This document shows positions 32,606 through 45,526 of a stretch of 64,000 bases of DNA, one piece after another (the stretch's first letter is position 1; each line of letters opens with the position of its first letter). The DNA lies in assembly GCA_018287875.1 (NCBI GenBank), contig JAGVVL010000013.1, positions 372,001-436,000 on the forward strand, read 5' to 3'. Made by a program: the position numbers and the translations under genes. The notes beneath the pieces are model-generated. The model was not told the DNA's origin. It saw only the letters and a program-made list of their open reading frames with translations, and did no database searches. The stretch is from Nigrospora sphaerica. Taxonomy: Eukaryota > Ascomycota > Sordariomycetes > Amphisphaeriales > Apiosporaceae.

Positions 32606-35600
32606 ACTAGCAAAACTTTTGAAACCGACCCCATATAGCGATAACTTCACAACCACGACTCTATAAGCTACCGGATAGCCCGGAAACTGTTCCTAGGGCT
32701 TCATTTAGCCTAGAAATGGTCGATTCACTACCCTCGAGGCAAAGCGCGGGTGGTGGGAGCCGCTATAGGCCCGCCCCACCCCCCGAGCCGTCACCTCCGG
32801 ACTCAAGAACACTATCGCCAGACAGCATCACAGCACCTAAACGCAGTCCAGAGGATATACACAGCACTATAAACGACTTCAAACGCTTCCTAGCTAGTGA
32901 AGTTAACATTGCGACCTTAGCCGCAGCAGTTCAAGCCGCTATCCCGGTCCTAAAGATGGCGGCTAAGGAATCGGACAACCAGCCCAGCGTCGAAAGACGT
33001 ATCAATGCTATCGAGAACACGCTGCAAGCTATCTATAAGGAAATTAAAGCTCCTAAGACGTACGCTGTAGCCGCTACTGCCCTTACCGCCGCCATAGCGC
33101 CTAGGGCCCCCCAGGTAGCTAAGACTCTGCCTCCTCGACACGAACGGGAGGTAACGGTCAAGGCTGCAGGAACTGAAGGCCGCACCTACGAAGAGATCGT
33201 GCGAAAAGTCAACGCAGCAACAGGCAGAGAAACAGTAATAGCCGTATGGAAGCTCCTTAGCGGAGACTATGCTATTACCTGCAAGACAGCAGAAGAGAAG
33301 CGACAGCTGGAAACTGACTGGGCCTAGACTACCGAGGCCTTCGGAGAGAACGCCTTTATTTAGAAGAGAAAGATCTTAGTGGTGGCCCATGGCATTAACA
33401 AGGAGGCTATAGAGACGAACTAAGGGCAGCTAGGAGTCCAACTCCGGAACCAGCCTGGCGGCCCTATCGACGTCCTAAAGGCCAAGCTCCCTCGTAACGC
33501 TAAGACCTCGTCTAGGAAGGTCACAGCCCTATATATTGCAGTACCCACGGTTCAATAAGCGGAACAGCTATGTCGAGACGGCCTTATTTGGCATTATAGC
33601 TACTATCTATACGAGCCCTTCGCTAAAGGAGCACAGCTTAAGCAGTGCTACTACTGCTACCGTTATGGACATATCGCCCGCGTCTGTTACCACGCACGCA
33701 GGTGCGGGCTCTGCTCTTCAACAAAGCATAACGATAAAGAATGCCTAGAAGCCGAGAATAAGAGCCGGTACTGCTGTCTAGCATGCCGAGGACCACACAC
33801 TGCGTGGTCTAAGGAGTGTCCAGTCCGCCAAGAGCAGGTCCAGATCGCTAAGGCTACTTATATCACGAGACCAAAGGGATTCGCACTGCCCTCGTAAGAA
33901 CCCCTTAAGCTAACAGCCGAGGATTAACAGATAGTACAGCCGCGAAAGCGTCGAGCAACCAGCTGCCGTATTAGAAGCACTGGCAGAGCCCGCAGCAGAA
34001 CCCACGAAGAGATAGACGACATGGATATCGAAACACCGGAGTCAACACTAAACAGCATCCACGCTCGACTATGTCAGCGCTAAGGATCCTACACTGGAAC
34101 ACGCAGAAAAGCAAGAAAGCACAGATCCCGGTAGTCGATGCCATCTCCGAAGAGTACGACGTCCTAGCTATCTAAGAGCCCTGGCGAAACCCACACATAC
34201 CGACCACCTACTGCCCGAGATCCTCTCCGTACCACCTACTTTACGCGATCGAGGGAGGTAGGGCATGCATCTACATTAACAAGAAGTACACCCCAGCGTA
34301 GTGGACATACGAGGCACAGCCAGATAGGTGTCGTATTATAATCCAACTACCAGACGGTCCTATAACGGTTATCTGCATATACTCGCCTCCCCCTGGGTCC
34401 ACTAGTGGATCGGACCTGCCAGCTATCGAAGCCCTCTATAACGAACCCCAGCTAAGACGAACAGTCCTCGTGGGAGACTTCAACGTCCACTACCCCGCCT
34501 GGGGAGGATATAACGTCCGACCCTATAGGGCAGCTAACAAGCTGCTCCAGCTAGCAGAATCCTGGAGACTCCAGCTGATCACACCCCCTGGAACACCGAT
34601 ATGGACACGAAAAGGATGCGCAGACTCTACGATCGACCTAGCCTGGGCCACGGACGATCTCCGGGTCGCCTATGATGGATACGCACCGTACGCAGGGTCC
34701 GATCACCTCCCTCAGGTGATACACGTAGCTGGACCTTATATAGACCGCTAAGATAGACTATAACGTAGCTGGAAAACAGCTGACTATAACCAGGCAAAAG
34801 CAGAAGCGGCGCACCTACCACAGCCAGGGCGACTCGAGACACCAGAAGAAATCGACAGCTACACCGAGATGTTAACTAAGGTGCTAACTTAAATAGCCGA
34901 CTTAGTTGCCCCCCTCCGCTACTCTAAGGGGAGAGGCAAGGCCTGGTGGAACCACGACATAAAAAGAACTATAGAGGAGGAGAGACGAGCCCAGCGAGCA
35001 TAGCTATCCGATAGGACAGACGCAGCCTGGCGAGCTCGTCGGTAAGCATCCCTTACGAAAAAGAAAACGATCCGAGAAGCTAAGACGGCGTCCTGGAGAC
35101 ATATGCTCCACGAGGCTTCTAATTAGCCAGCTAGCGTCTGGAATATTGCGAGATAGGCAAGAACGGAAGGAGCAGCACCGCCGTTACCCCCGGCAGTCCC
35201 TACGCTCTACACACCGCGTGGCGAAGCAACGACCCATAAGGAGAAAACAGAGGCCTTCCGTGAGAGGTTCTATCCCCTCCCTAAGGCTACGTACACTGGC
35301 TTCCGAATAACGAACCGGCTTACAGCGCCTCTTAATATAGACGGCAAGGTGACAGCAGAACAAGTCCAAGACGTCCTTACTAAGGCAGGCCAGTGGAAGG
35401 CACCTGGACTAGACTAGCTTCCGCACGGATTCCTTAAACGCTTAGGAAAGCCCCTCTTTTAGGCCTTAGCCTCCTTGGCGGAAGCGTGCTGGCATATAGG
35501 ATACTATCTAAGAGCGTTCCGTAAAGCAGTCACCATTATCCTCCGGAAGCTAAGAAAGCAGCTAAACGAGTACCACCAAGCCGGCGGATAGAGACCTATT

Positions 35601-37448
35601 GCGCTGCTTAACACTATAGGGAAAACGATCGAGAGCCTACTAGCGCAACGGCTAGCTAGCTTTGCAGAAGAGAATGGACTGCTCCCGGACGAACAGATAG
35701 GTAACCGGAAAGGCCGCTCTACGGAAACGGCCTTGCAGTTATTAACGGACCTAGTCTGCATAGCCTGGAAACATAGAGGTGCAGCAACTCTTCTATCGCT
35801 GGATATCTCAGGCGCTTTCGACTCCGTCGACTATAGAAGGCTCCTTGTTAACCTGCGAGCGCTGAGGGTCCCTATATAGACTATCAGCTAGATCCGAAGC
35901 TTCCTATTTAACCGGTCCACCACGTTATTCTTCGACGGCTAGGAATCGGACGAGATCCCAGTCTTAGTAGGCGTCCCGTAGGGCTCACCCCTATCGCCTA
36001 TCCTCTTCTGCCTTTATACAGCCGGTCTCTATAAGGCCCTCCGCGCCGTACCAGGGATAGCCACTATAGCCTTCGCAGACGACACGAACCTCGTGGGCTT
36101 CGGCTTAAACCTAGAGCAGACCTGCGAGCGGCTAAAAGCCGCTTATAGGGTCTGCAAAGAGTGGGCAGTCAGCTATGGCATGACCTTTACAGTCCAGAAA
36201 TATCACCTAATCCACTTCTCTCGAAGACGGAAAGGTCCGGATATAAAGATAGCCTTAGAAGGTCACGAAATCGAACTAGAAGACTCCTGCCGCGTCCTTG
36301 GCATCCAGGTGGATAAACGTCTCCGCTGGGACGTCCACATCCAGTCGATATCGAAGAAGATGGCGACGCAGGTCTATGCTTTAGACCGGATAGCCGGCTC
36401 GATATGGGGCGCGTCTCTCCAGCGAGCCCGCCAAGTCTATACAGCCGTCGTACAGTCTGCGATAGGCTATGGAGCTTCAGAGTGGCACCGCCAGATCTCG
36501 AAAAATAGAGCCAAGGCACTTAACGACGTCTAAACAGAGTGCCTCCGAAAGGTCACAGGAGCTTTCAAAGCCACGGCCACCGCAGTACTAGAAACGGAAG
36601 CTTACGTGTCCCCCCTAGACACGTGGCTCAACAAAAGGGTGGCGGCATCGGAAGAGAGGCTCCAACAGCCGCGTATCGCATCACTCATCTAAGCGAGATG
36701 CGATAGTGCAGCTAGATGGATCCTAACAAGACCGACTCGCCGGCGCAGACTGAAAGGCCCCGACACTCCCGATTGTAAGAGGTGGCTAGACGAATGGCTA
36801 ACTGGAGACTCAGCATATAAGGCTGAGGAGAGAGACTGGCTTTAAAGATAGCAACAAACGCAGCAAAATCGAACAGCACAAACTCCGGCAGCAACTAAGA
36901 TACCGCCAGACAAGCACATCCTCAAACTCTATAAGGGACTCCATAAGGCCGAGAGCTCCATCCTCGTTTAAGCGAGGACTGGCAAGATTGGGCTGCGAGA
37001 CTTCCTTTTTAAACGTAGGGTCCCAGGCTTCGACAGCCCACGGTGCGTCTGCAGTCAGGGTAGGGAGACCGTCCGGCATATCCTCGTTTTCTGCCCACGG
37101 GAAAGAGAAAGACGAGAGTATCTCGTCCAAGCTCTAGGAGGACCGATAGACACGGACAGGATGCTCGACACCCTAGGAAAAGCAGGAATCATCGCAAGAT
37201 GGCTACTCCGCTCCGGAAGGCTGGACATGTTCCAGCTAGCGAATCAACTTATCAGCTAGGAAGCGGGCGCGCTGAGCCCGATCTCGGTATGGCAGGTCAA
37301 AGAGTAGATAGAAGCGGTACGACGCAGCGGAACCTAGGTTTTTCACCCGGCCGGACGTTAGCCCGGAACGGTTTTCCTAGGCTAAGATGCGCAGGGGGTC
37401 CTCATGGCCTAAATAGGTCGCTAGGTGTAAGAATAATAATAATAATAA
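32606..37448 (+). mobile_element. Full-length LINE (Tad-like), decayed copy
   Basis: The 4.84-kb non-LTR retrotransposon is flanked by a 13-bp target duplication TATGTGATAGGTC (32593-32605 and 37449-37461) and ends in (AAT)n. ORF1 starts at 32716 (Pro/Ser-rich, then helical region) and continues past a TAA at 33421 to CCHC zinc knuckles. ORF2 starts near 34072 with an EEP endonuclease (LHWNTQKSKKAQ; GDFNVHYPAWGG; AGSDHLP), then reverse transcriptase with the FADDTN catalytic box at about 36076 and a C-terminal CCHC-like motif. No RNase H domain is evident. Dozens of stops at Gln/Trp codons show RIP-type decay, heavier than in the 54880-59728 copy. Confidence 0.92.
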
Positions 37449-37461
37449 TATGTGATAGGTC

Positions 37462-37773
37462 TCCTCACGACATATGGAGGTCCAGCTATCTGAAGCGTGA
37501 TTCATGGCCGTATAAATTATGCTAGCAGGAATAGATGGATACATAAGTGTGGAATTTGGAAAAGAAAATTTAAATGCGTAGATGTTTAAAACAATTGTTC
37601 TTATTAGTTAATGAGCACCATCTATAGCGGAGCTTAGGATATGTAATGTATTACAGGTATCATACGTGAAAAGAATAAGAATAAAAATATGATACAATGT
37701 TAGATAACTAAACATGGCCACTAAGATCAGCAGAATGTTAACAGCGTAATTTTGTGCCCCTCCACCTACTTCC
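37462..37773. other. Short AT-rich intergenic stretch
   Basis: About 310 bp, AT-rich, holding the 3' flank of the amine oxidase gene. No feature seen. Confidence 0.5.
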
Positions 37774-39664
37774 TCAAAGCTTGGGCGAACTGGAAAGAAT
37801 ACTAATGACCTCTTTAGCGGCGCGATCGCCGCTCCTTACGGCGCCCTCCATGTAGCCCTTCCAATCGCCGGCAGTCTCGGTTCCGGCGAAGTGCAGATTG
37901 CCCGCCGGTTCCCGCAGCGCCTCAGGCCCGGCCGTCTCGAGGAGGCCCGGGGTGAGGCTGGCGCAGGGGCAGCCGTAGCCGGCCCACTCGTCCTCGCTCC
38001 AGTCGTACTGGAGCATGTCGACGAAGTTGATTTCGACGGCCTGTCTGTCGCCGTACAGCTTAGCGATTTGCTCCAGGAGCTGGTCGCAGCGCTCGTCCTC
38101 GGGCAGAGCCGCCCACGCCTGGCCGGGCGGGCCCGCCATGAAGCACGTCAGGGCGTGCTTGTCGTCGGCCGGACTGCTCGTATCGCGCACGACGCTGGCG
38201 GGCCCGATGAAGGACTGCGCCAGGCCGCAGAAGTTTTTGGCGATCCAGAAGGGCGTCCGGAACACAACAATGGCCTTGGTATAGAAGCCGTAGCCGGCTG
38301 ATTGCGCCCAGGCCTCCTTGGCGGGGGGCAGAGGGGGCGCAAAGGCGATTTCGCGCAGGGCCGGGCTCGGCACCGTCGTGATGACCTTGCGCACTAGATA
38401 CTCGGCACCGTCGGCGGCTACGACGCGGACGCGGCCGGACCCCTGTTGGATGACCTGCCGGGTCGGCTGGCTCAGTCGGATGGTACCAGTGGGCAGGTCG
38501 GCGGCCAGGTGCTCAGCGAATGACTGCGTACCCTGGCGGATGCGCAGGTGCTGCCCGCCGCCCTTGCGATCCGACCGCATCTGCAGGAGCCCGCCACCCG
38601 ACTTGCAGTAGTTGAGGAAGAAGAGGGCCGAGATGTCGGACGGGTCGACGCCCAGCATCGCCCGCGTCCAGACCGTCGCAGTAGCCAGGCTTGTCTCACT
38701 TGCCCCGCGCGAACGGAGGTACGCTTCAAATGTCACAGCATCGAGAACCGTGCTCTTAGGCTTGAACGTGTCCAGAGCCTGGCAGTCGGCCTCGCACATG
38801 TCCCGGATGCGCGCAACATCCTCAGTGATGGCGGCGTTGAACTAGAGAGGAGGCGTCAGTGAGCCGAGCGATTAATATATGCCGTTTTATTCGACTTACC
38901 GGCGGGAGCTCGCCGTAAGGGAACGGAGACACCTTACCGTCGAAGCCCTGGAAAACGCAGTTGCCCGTTGTATTTTGTTCCACGAGCTCGAGGTTGTAGC
39001 GCCGCGCTAGGGCAATCATTCTAGTCTGGTTCACGTCATTGATCCACGCGGCGCCCATCTCGGCGACGCCCTGGCCGCCAGGCAACGCGGTGCTGTACGT
39101 CTTGCCGCCGACGCGGTCGCGGGCCTCGAGGACGACGCACGATAAGCCCGCGCCGATGATTTCGTGGGCCGCCGAGAGGCCCGCGAGCCCGGCGCCGATA
39201 ATGGCCACGTCGGCAGTCACGGGGGGGCCGTTGCTGGCGCCAAGGGCCACGGGCGGCTCTGGCGCGGACGCCTCGGGGCACGCGACGACGGCCTCGACCT
39301 CGAAGAGCCAACCGGAGACGGCCAGCCGGGGGACGGGCACGAGCGTGACGGCGGGCCGGTGGCCGCCTAAGAAGCGCTGGAGGGGCCGAGCGTGGCGCCT
39401 CTGCTTGGCGTTGTAGTTGACAATGTACAGGGTCAGCTTCGCTACGTCGCGAACCGTGGCGCCGGCGGCAATGATGGTTTTGCGGAGGTTAAGCAACGCC
39501 AGGTGGATTTGTGAGTCATAATCGGCCGGCACCGAGCCGTCCTTCAGCGTGCCGGCCTGGCCTGACACGTGGAGCAGGCGGCAGTTGCCCTGGATCCTGG
39601 TCGCCGGGGCATAGTAGGCCTGGGACGCATCCGGATCGATACACTCAACTCTGGGTGGTGCCAT
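37774..39664 (-). CDS. RidA (YjgF/UK114)-flavin amine oxidase fusion
   Basis: Two exons (39664-38900 and 38841-37774; 58-bp intron, phase 0) give 610 aa. Residues about 10-130 form a RidA-type domain; about 152-600 form a flavin monoamine-oxidase domain with Rossmann ADVAIIGAGLAGLSAA (GxGxxG 157-162), Glu180 for ribose, the RxGG-type VGGKTYS, and the C-terminal FAD motif LHFAGTETAGDWKGYMEGAV. Amine oxidases turn amines into imines and H2O2; RidA proteins hydrolyse reactive imines, so the fusion would clear its own product. However, where E. coli RidA has catalytic Arg105 in PARSCVEV, this protein reads RPAVTLVPV, so that Arg appears absent and the RidA domain may be non-catalytic or have another role. 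No signal peptide or PTS1 is seen. It shares its upstream region with the amidase. Confidence 0.9.
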
Positions 39665-40289
39665 GGCGGATGGATCTATTTCCAGCGAGGGGGTTTGAGA
39701 CGAGTAGGATGATGCTGAGTGGTGTCAAAGGCTATGAAGGAACCCGAGAGCGCTGCAACGAAGCACGGCGGGGGGGCCCGGTTCGTTGATACCGAGTTTA
39801 TAGAGTCGGACGGCCCGTCGGACGTGCTAAATCGGCTCGGCAGTGCCGGTCGGATAAGGACCCGATGTAGTGTGGTGGCGGGGCCGCGGAGGAGTAACGC
39901 TATTGTATTGGGCAAGATAGGACACGTCTGTATCTGTATGAAGATAGCCGGGTGGAGAGGGTGCTGCCGTTGGGCTAGTTAGTCGCTGTTTGCATGGGAC
40001 AGAAAGGCACAGCGACTGCGTGTGAAGTGCCTTAAAGCCGAATTCCAGCTGATCAGGCTTTGTCGGGTCGGGGGGTCCGATCTTTCGTGAAAACCGGCCC
40101 ACATCTTTAATCGGCTTGGCGGAGGGGAGTAATTACGGGGCCGGAAGTACCACTAGCTAGAAGTCGTGACAACCACAACTCGGCTGAAAGAAGATCTATC
40201 CATCCTTGGATTGCAGACTCCCGCGAAACTCTCAAACCATCTTATCCGGTTTTTCTCTTTCGTATCCAAATTCCCTCATTCAAAGCGCT
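39665..40289. promoter_or_regulatory. Divergent promoter region, amine oxidase / amidase
   Basis: 625 bp separate the two divergent start codons. No canonical TATA box is obvious on either side. The arrangement permits shared control of the two genes; direct evidence would need expression data. Confidence 0.45.
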
Positions 40290-42154
40290 ATGGGCAGCAT
40301 CACCGATATGAAGACGTGGGAGCAGAAGGTGAGCTGGGCGCAGACCAAACGCGATGCCTCCGTTGCCAAAGTCGAACCCAAGCTGGAGGGCGTGCCGGAA
40401 GCCAGCCTCCTGCCCTTGAGCTCCCAAGAGCTACCCAAGGCCATTTTGACCTCACGAGAGATTGAGATTACGGAAAACTACACCATCACAGCGCTCTTGT
40501 CCCATCTCCGGGAGAGACGGTTTACGGTCGAAGAAGTCACTCGGGCGTTCCTGCGAAGGGCCGCACTGGCTCAAGCTGCCGTGCGAATGGACCCACCTGA
40601 CTTTTGGGGTTGAATAGTAGCTAATAAATCATAGACAAACTGCCTGACGGAGCTCTTATGGGACGAGGCTATTGCGCGCGCAAGGCATCTCGACTCTCTG
40701 CCCGAGCCCCGGGGTGCCCTCTTTGGCTTGCCCATCTCTACGAAAGAACACCAGGGGATGGTGGGCGCTAATGTAACGTCGACGGCGTCGTTGGTGACGT
40801 GGGTCGGCAAGCCGCACGGCTCTAACCTTCTGTACGACACCTTTTGGAACGAGGGTTGCGTCTTTTTCGCCCGGACAACGCAGCCTCAGACGATTATGCA
40901 CCTTGAAACGGAGAGCAACGTCTACGGACGGACGGTGAACCCCTACAACCGCGACCTGACATCCGGAGGCAGCTCCGGGGGCGAGTCAGCGTTGATTGGC
41001 ATGCGCGGCAGCCTTTTGGTGAGTACTCGTGTCATTTGAGGATAGGAACCCGGCTAACCTGACCAGGGTGTCGGGGGTGATATAGGAGGCAGTATCCGCT
41101 GCCCTTCGGCGCATGTTGGTATCTACGGCTTCAAGTAAGTCAAGACACGCCTGACCGTGCATGCGCGGATTGACTGACCATCAACCCCCACCTTACAGGC
41201 CGAGCGTCAAGCGGATCTCGGCCACGGGCTTGCGATCGGCCAGCGTCGGCAAGGAGACCATCTTGGCGACCCCAGGGCCCATGACGGTTGACCGCGACGC
41301 CATGGAGCTCTTCATGAAGGTGGCCCTGGCGGCAAGGCCTTGGCGCATTGACCCGTCCCTAACGGTCAGAGAATGGACCCCCTACAAGTTTACAAAGCCG
41401 CCCAAGATTGCCGTGCAGTGGTGGGACGGCGTGGTGCAGCCCCATCCGCCCATGACGCGCGCGCTACGCGAGGTGGCAGAATCTTGTCGCAAAGCCGGCA
41501 TGGAGGTGGTGGACTGGGACTGCACGGACTTGGAACACCAGAAGAGCTGGGATATTATCTCGGCTCTCTACTGGCCAGATGGCGGGAAAGAGATGATGGG
41601 GTTGATTGCAGAGAGCGGCGAGCCCGTTCTACCGCTCACCAAGTTCATCATTGAGGAACAGCCCAACGTCAAGGAAATGACTCAACATGAGCTGTGGAAG
41701 GTCAGTCCCGCATCCCAAGTTCCCAAGGGTAGAGTCGTATCCTGACATTCAACAGCTCTGCCTCGAGAGGGACACGTACCGCGCACGCTACGCCCAAGCG
41801 TGGTCAAAGACTGCCGATTCCGAGGGCGGCGAGGTCGACGTCATTCTCTGCCCCCCGTCATTTGGTGCCGCCACGCCGCACGGTCAGTCGCGGTATTGGG
41901 GGTACACATCGCACTGGAACCTTTTGGACTACCCGGCCGCCGTTTTCCCCGTTACCAAGGTCGATCCGGCACTTGACGCCAAGGATCTTGACTACGCTCC
42001 TAAGAACGAGCAGGACCGCTTCGTGCAGGAGATGTACACTCCGGACAAGTACGCGAACGCGCCCGTCAGCTTGCAGGTCGTATGTAGGAGACAGGAGGAC
42101 GAAAAGGTTCTCGCGGCGCTGGCGGAGATTGAGCGGGCGATGGGCCGGGCGTAA
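40290..42154 (+). CDS. Amidase (amidase-signature family)
   Basis: Exons 40290-40580, 40635-41018, 41067-41134, 41199-41700 and 41756-42154 keep frame and give 547 aa, typical of fungal general amidases/acetamidases. All introns are 48-64 bp. The Ser-cisSer-Lys triad is visible: Lys134 in GLPISTKEH, Ser210 in TSGGSSGGES, Ser234 in GGDIGGSIRCP (spacing 76 and 24, as in the family). Lys is followed by Glu rather than the usual Asp, and GVGGDIGG replaces the common GxGTDIGG. The first donor is the weak GTGCGA. The C-terminal QDRFVQEMY..DKYANAPVSLQVVCRRQEDEKVL is the usual family ending. It hydrolyses amides to acid and ammonia; the substrate is not deducible. The gene looks intact. Confidence 0.93.
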
Positions 42155-43977
42155 TTGTTGCCAAGTTGTGTGAGGCGCAGAAGCCTTTGGGGACCATCGC
42201 GTCACATGCTCCTTGAACCGAAGCCAGGTAGTAAAACCTGCTCCAACCATTTTACTCGCCCTAGACAGCTGTCCTGTGGTCATTGATGTGTTAGATACGA
42301 CCATCGCCACGCAAGACCCGCATGCCTTGATGTTTTTGGGGATAAAGTTCAACCTGCAGAGCGCGGTGTGATTGTAAGGACCACAACACTGGAGGCTTGC
42401 ATTATCCACGAAGCCCCTAGGATTCGCCGCTTAATTGCGATGGTAGGAGAAGGGCAACTTCATCATTATTTCGTCGTGTGCTTTCCGATATTTGACATTG
42501 AGGAAGTCGTGTGTTGGCTTAGGCCCGTAAAATAATGAGTGCTCATAGGCTGGTTCTCACTTGTACTGTTGAGGCTGGCGCCTCTGAGACTTCTCAACTC
42601 GGTTTAGCAAGCGAGAGCTGTGCGACGGCTCAATGGAGCTGCATTATGCGAGCTGACATCAATCCTAGCCAACACTTATTGGCACATGGGTATGGTTCCT
42701 CACTTGGGCCATAGGGACACCGCATCCCTACAGCGTCGGGTTTTCGACCGACAGGAATCACGTACCCCCCTGCTTATTCGAAGTGCAGCCCCGGGCCGGG
42801 CATCTCGCGGCTCAGTTAGCGGACAACATAGACGCTAAATAGCTTCGATGTTCGAGCTCTTTTTCGAGCTATTCTACTATCGCTGTGGAAAGAATAAAAT
42901 TGGCGGAAAGTTCTCTCTTATCGCAGCGACGGTAGTGGTCGTCCCTGTGGCAACAAATACGTTCTGTGAGCCAACATGGTGTGCCGCTTGTTCCGCTCTC
43001 TTGGAGGGGCGCTAGACATTTCCTAGGGTGTCGTCCATGGCGCACTATAGTCGGGGACCAATTGGTTTCATACATGATGGGCTACAGCGGGAATTGAGCA
43101 GACCTAGCGTACATGATGAGCGTCAGCAAAGCAACAGCCTGGGTTGACGGCACAGCACCAGCGACAGAGACTTGAATCCACATGCATTTCGCGTGGCTGG
43201 CACCCCGAAAGGATGCGTGCCTAAGCTAGAGGTCTCCATGACCTCCAGCGCGAGGTCGACGCGCAGGCCCGGTCGATGCAGGCGACCGGTCGGCTGGGGC
43301 TGATTCCGCCGGGTTCATTATTGCCGACGACGAAGGAGAGTTCTTTAACATAGCATATAAATCTAGCTTCATGGACAACTGCTTTAACCCACACGTGGTA
43401 AGGGGAGGCGGGCGAAGCGCGGTGTGGACTTCCTCCCCGCATCCTTAATGACTCAGCGACCGATACTAGATGTCCACGAGATATGGGTGTCCACTAGCCC
43501 ATTATTTGATTAGATTGTGGTCAATCTTTATGGGTCAGTCTTACTATACATTGCCCGATGTCTACGCACCATTCCTGGATGCGTAAGTATAAGCCTGTGA
43601 CTTAACAAGACAAATCCTAGCAACCGGCAACTTCCGTGCAGCTTTGAAATGAAACAGATTTTAGCTGGTTGATGTGGGACCTTTGGTCGCCCTCTTAGTC
43701 GCCGTGAATATCAGCGGAGGAGGTCTAGACCTTTGCGAAACGCGACGGCCTTAAGGGCGGCGCCGGACGCGCTAGCCTGGCCCCGGTCTGCGCCGGCAAG
43801 CGGGTAGATCGCATCGTCGCGCGCACCGACCGCGATGTGACCGCGTCTCTAAGACGCTATTGGACGGTTAGTCCCTTAGGGAGCGCGTGAGCTAAACCTC
43901 CGTCGGGAACATGGACTGGATTCGCCCAGTCGAAAAGGAGAGCGTCCCCAGGGGGAGCGGGAGGCTGCCATGATGCG
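42155..43977. other. Long intergenic region
   Basis: I find no coding or repeat signal across these 1.8 kb. Short ORFs such as 43221-43442 (-) lack any feature. The right end approaches the TATA box of the next gene. Confidence 0.45.
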
Positions 43978-43986
43978 TATAAAAGG
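43978..43986 (+). promoter_or_regulatory. TATA box of the HsbA-like gene
   Basis: TATAAAAGG, 168 bp upstream of the ATG at 44154, followed by a CT- and CA-rich leader typical of strongly expressed fungal genes. Confidence 0.6.
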
Positions 43987-44153
43987 GGACATGTTAGATG
44001 CCAACATTTTGGGATTTTAGCCACTGCTCTCCTAGCACCCACTCACAGCGAGTTATCTCAGTCTCATACCACTGTCTCTTCACTCTCGTCTACTTTAGCC
44101 CCTTCACCCACACCAAATCTCCCTTCTCCCTGCCACCAAGACCTACCGTCGCC

Positions 44154-44979
44154 ATGCGCTTCTCTGTCGGCCTCTTCACCTCCCTTGCCGCCCAGGCCGT
44201 CTTTGCTGCCCCGGCAACGGCGCCCATCAAGACACCCAGCGTCGTCGTCGTAGCCCTCACTGCTGTCCAGAATGCCCAGGGCACGGTCGATACCGAGGCA
44301 GCCGATCTCAGTATGTACATCAGTTTTATCCCCACCCAACCCCACGCACATCCCTACCCCCTGCCGGTTTCTCACCAATCCCTACATGGGAACACGTTCA
44401 TAGTTGCAATGTTTGTTTCATCCCAGAGACCACCGTGCTGACAGTAGCTCCCCGCGAATTAGCCAAGTTCATCAATGCGGCCGCAGTGCCCTTCATTAAT
44501 ACGAGCCTCGGGAACATCGCAGGCGCCGTCGAGGACCTCAACAATGACCTCGTGCCCTATGTTCTCAGCATTGCCAAGCCCCTGGCCGCTGACGAGCTCG
44601 CTAACGTGCCGGTTCTACTGGGCAACACCAAGGCGCTGGTTGAGGGCATTAAAAACTACGCTGCCGCGATCGTTTTCGGCCTGACTACGGGTGAGTGATT
44701 TCTTGAAATGTGATGAGGGGCGAATAGAGGACGACAAGAGATTATCAAAACTAACACAAAGCGCAATCAGATGCTAAAAAGGCCGTCGCATCGGAACTCG
44801 CCTATGTGCTCTCTATCATCAAGCCCGCCCTCGTCCCCATCGAGACACTGGCTAAGAACGCGGTGCTCCAGAGCACCGGCGAGACCAAGGTTCTGATCAG
44901 CAGCACCCTCTCTGAGGTCGACTTTGCCGTGGGCGCTGCCTTGGATCCTATCCAGGCGGCTGTCGCTAAGCTCCTGTAA
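44154..44979 (+). CDS. Hydrophobic surface binding protein A-like (HsbA) secreted protein
   Basis: Three exons (44154-44310, 44427-44690, 44771-44979; introns 116 and 80 bp) give 209 aa. The signal peptide is MRFSVGLFTSLAAQAVFAAP. The mature protein is all-helical by pattern and cysteine-free, with an Ala/Leu/Val-rich composition and the spacing (LNNDLVPYVLSIAKPL; LAYVLSIIKPALVP) of the fungal HsbA / antigenic cell-wall galactomannoprotein family. HsbA of Aspergillus oryzae adsorbs to hydrophobic polyester surfaces and recruits cutinase; other members are wall proteins. Here two similar repeats, YVLSI.KP.. , suggest internal duplication. Function in this organism is inferred. Confidence 0.8.
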
Positions 44980-45526
44980 AGAAGGATTGAAATCACGATA
45001 AGAAATTCTTGAATCTGCTTCATTTGGCCTGTCGTGGGAACATACTATAAAGGATAAAAGTTATTTAATATATAATAAGATCAGGATGTCGCTGAATAAA
45101 TCAGAGTGGGAAGTCACGAAATCATTCAATAACTTTCTCTTGCCGTATCTCCTTACGTCACATAGGCAGCCGGGAAAGGCTTCACAGGCTGTTCATTGTG
45201 GCACATATATATGTAACCCAATCACAATGGTTTCTCACATGCGTAGCATCTATGCATCTCTAGGCCCCTTCCCCTGATTAATAACTTCGTTTATCAGGCC
45301 CTCTTTCTAAGGAATTACTGCTGGAATATTACTTCTATCGTATGTTTCGTAACCTCACCATGTCAACTGGAAGGCTCATTGAAAACGAACATAGACTGTT
45401 AAGAAGTACAGTGAGGAATTAAGAAGCGGGCCAATTTTTGCTTACAACTCACTCCGGGGCTAGGGCTCCCTACATACTTGTGAATGCTAGTTAGCAGAAT
45501 ATCTTTTTCGAACACATTTCCGTATA
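44980..45526. other. Intergenic, downstream of the HsbA-like gene
   Basis: AT-rich 3' flank with poly(A)-like signals such as ATATAATAAG. No gene or repeat identified. Confidence 0.5.
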
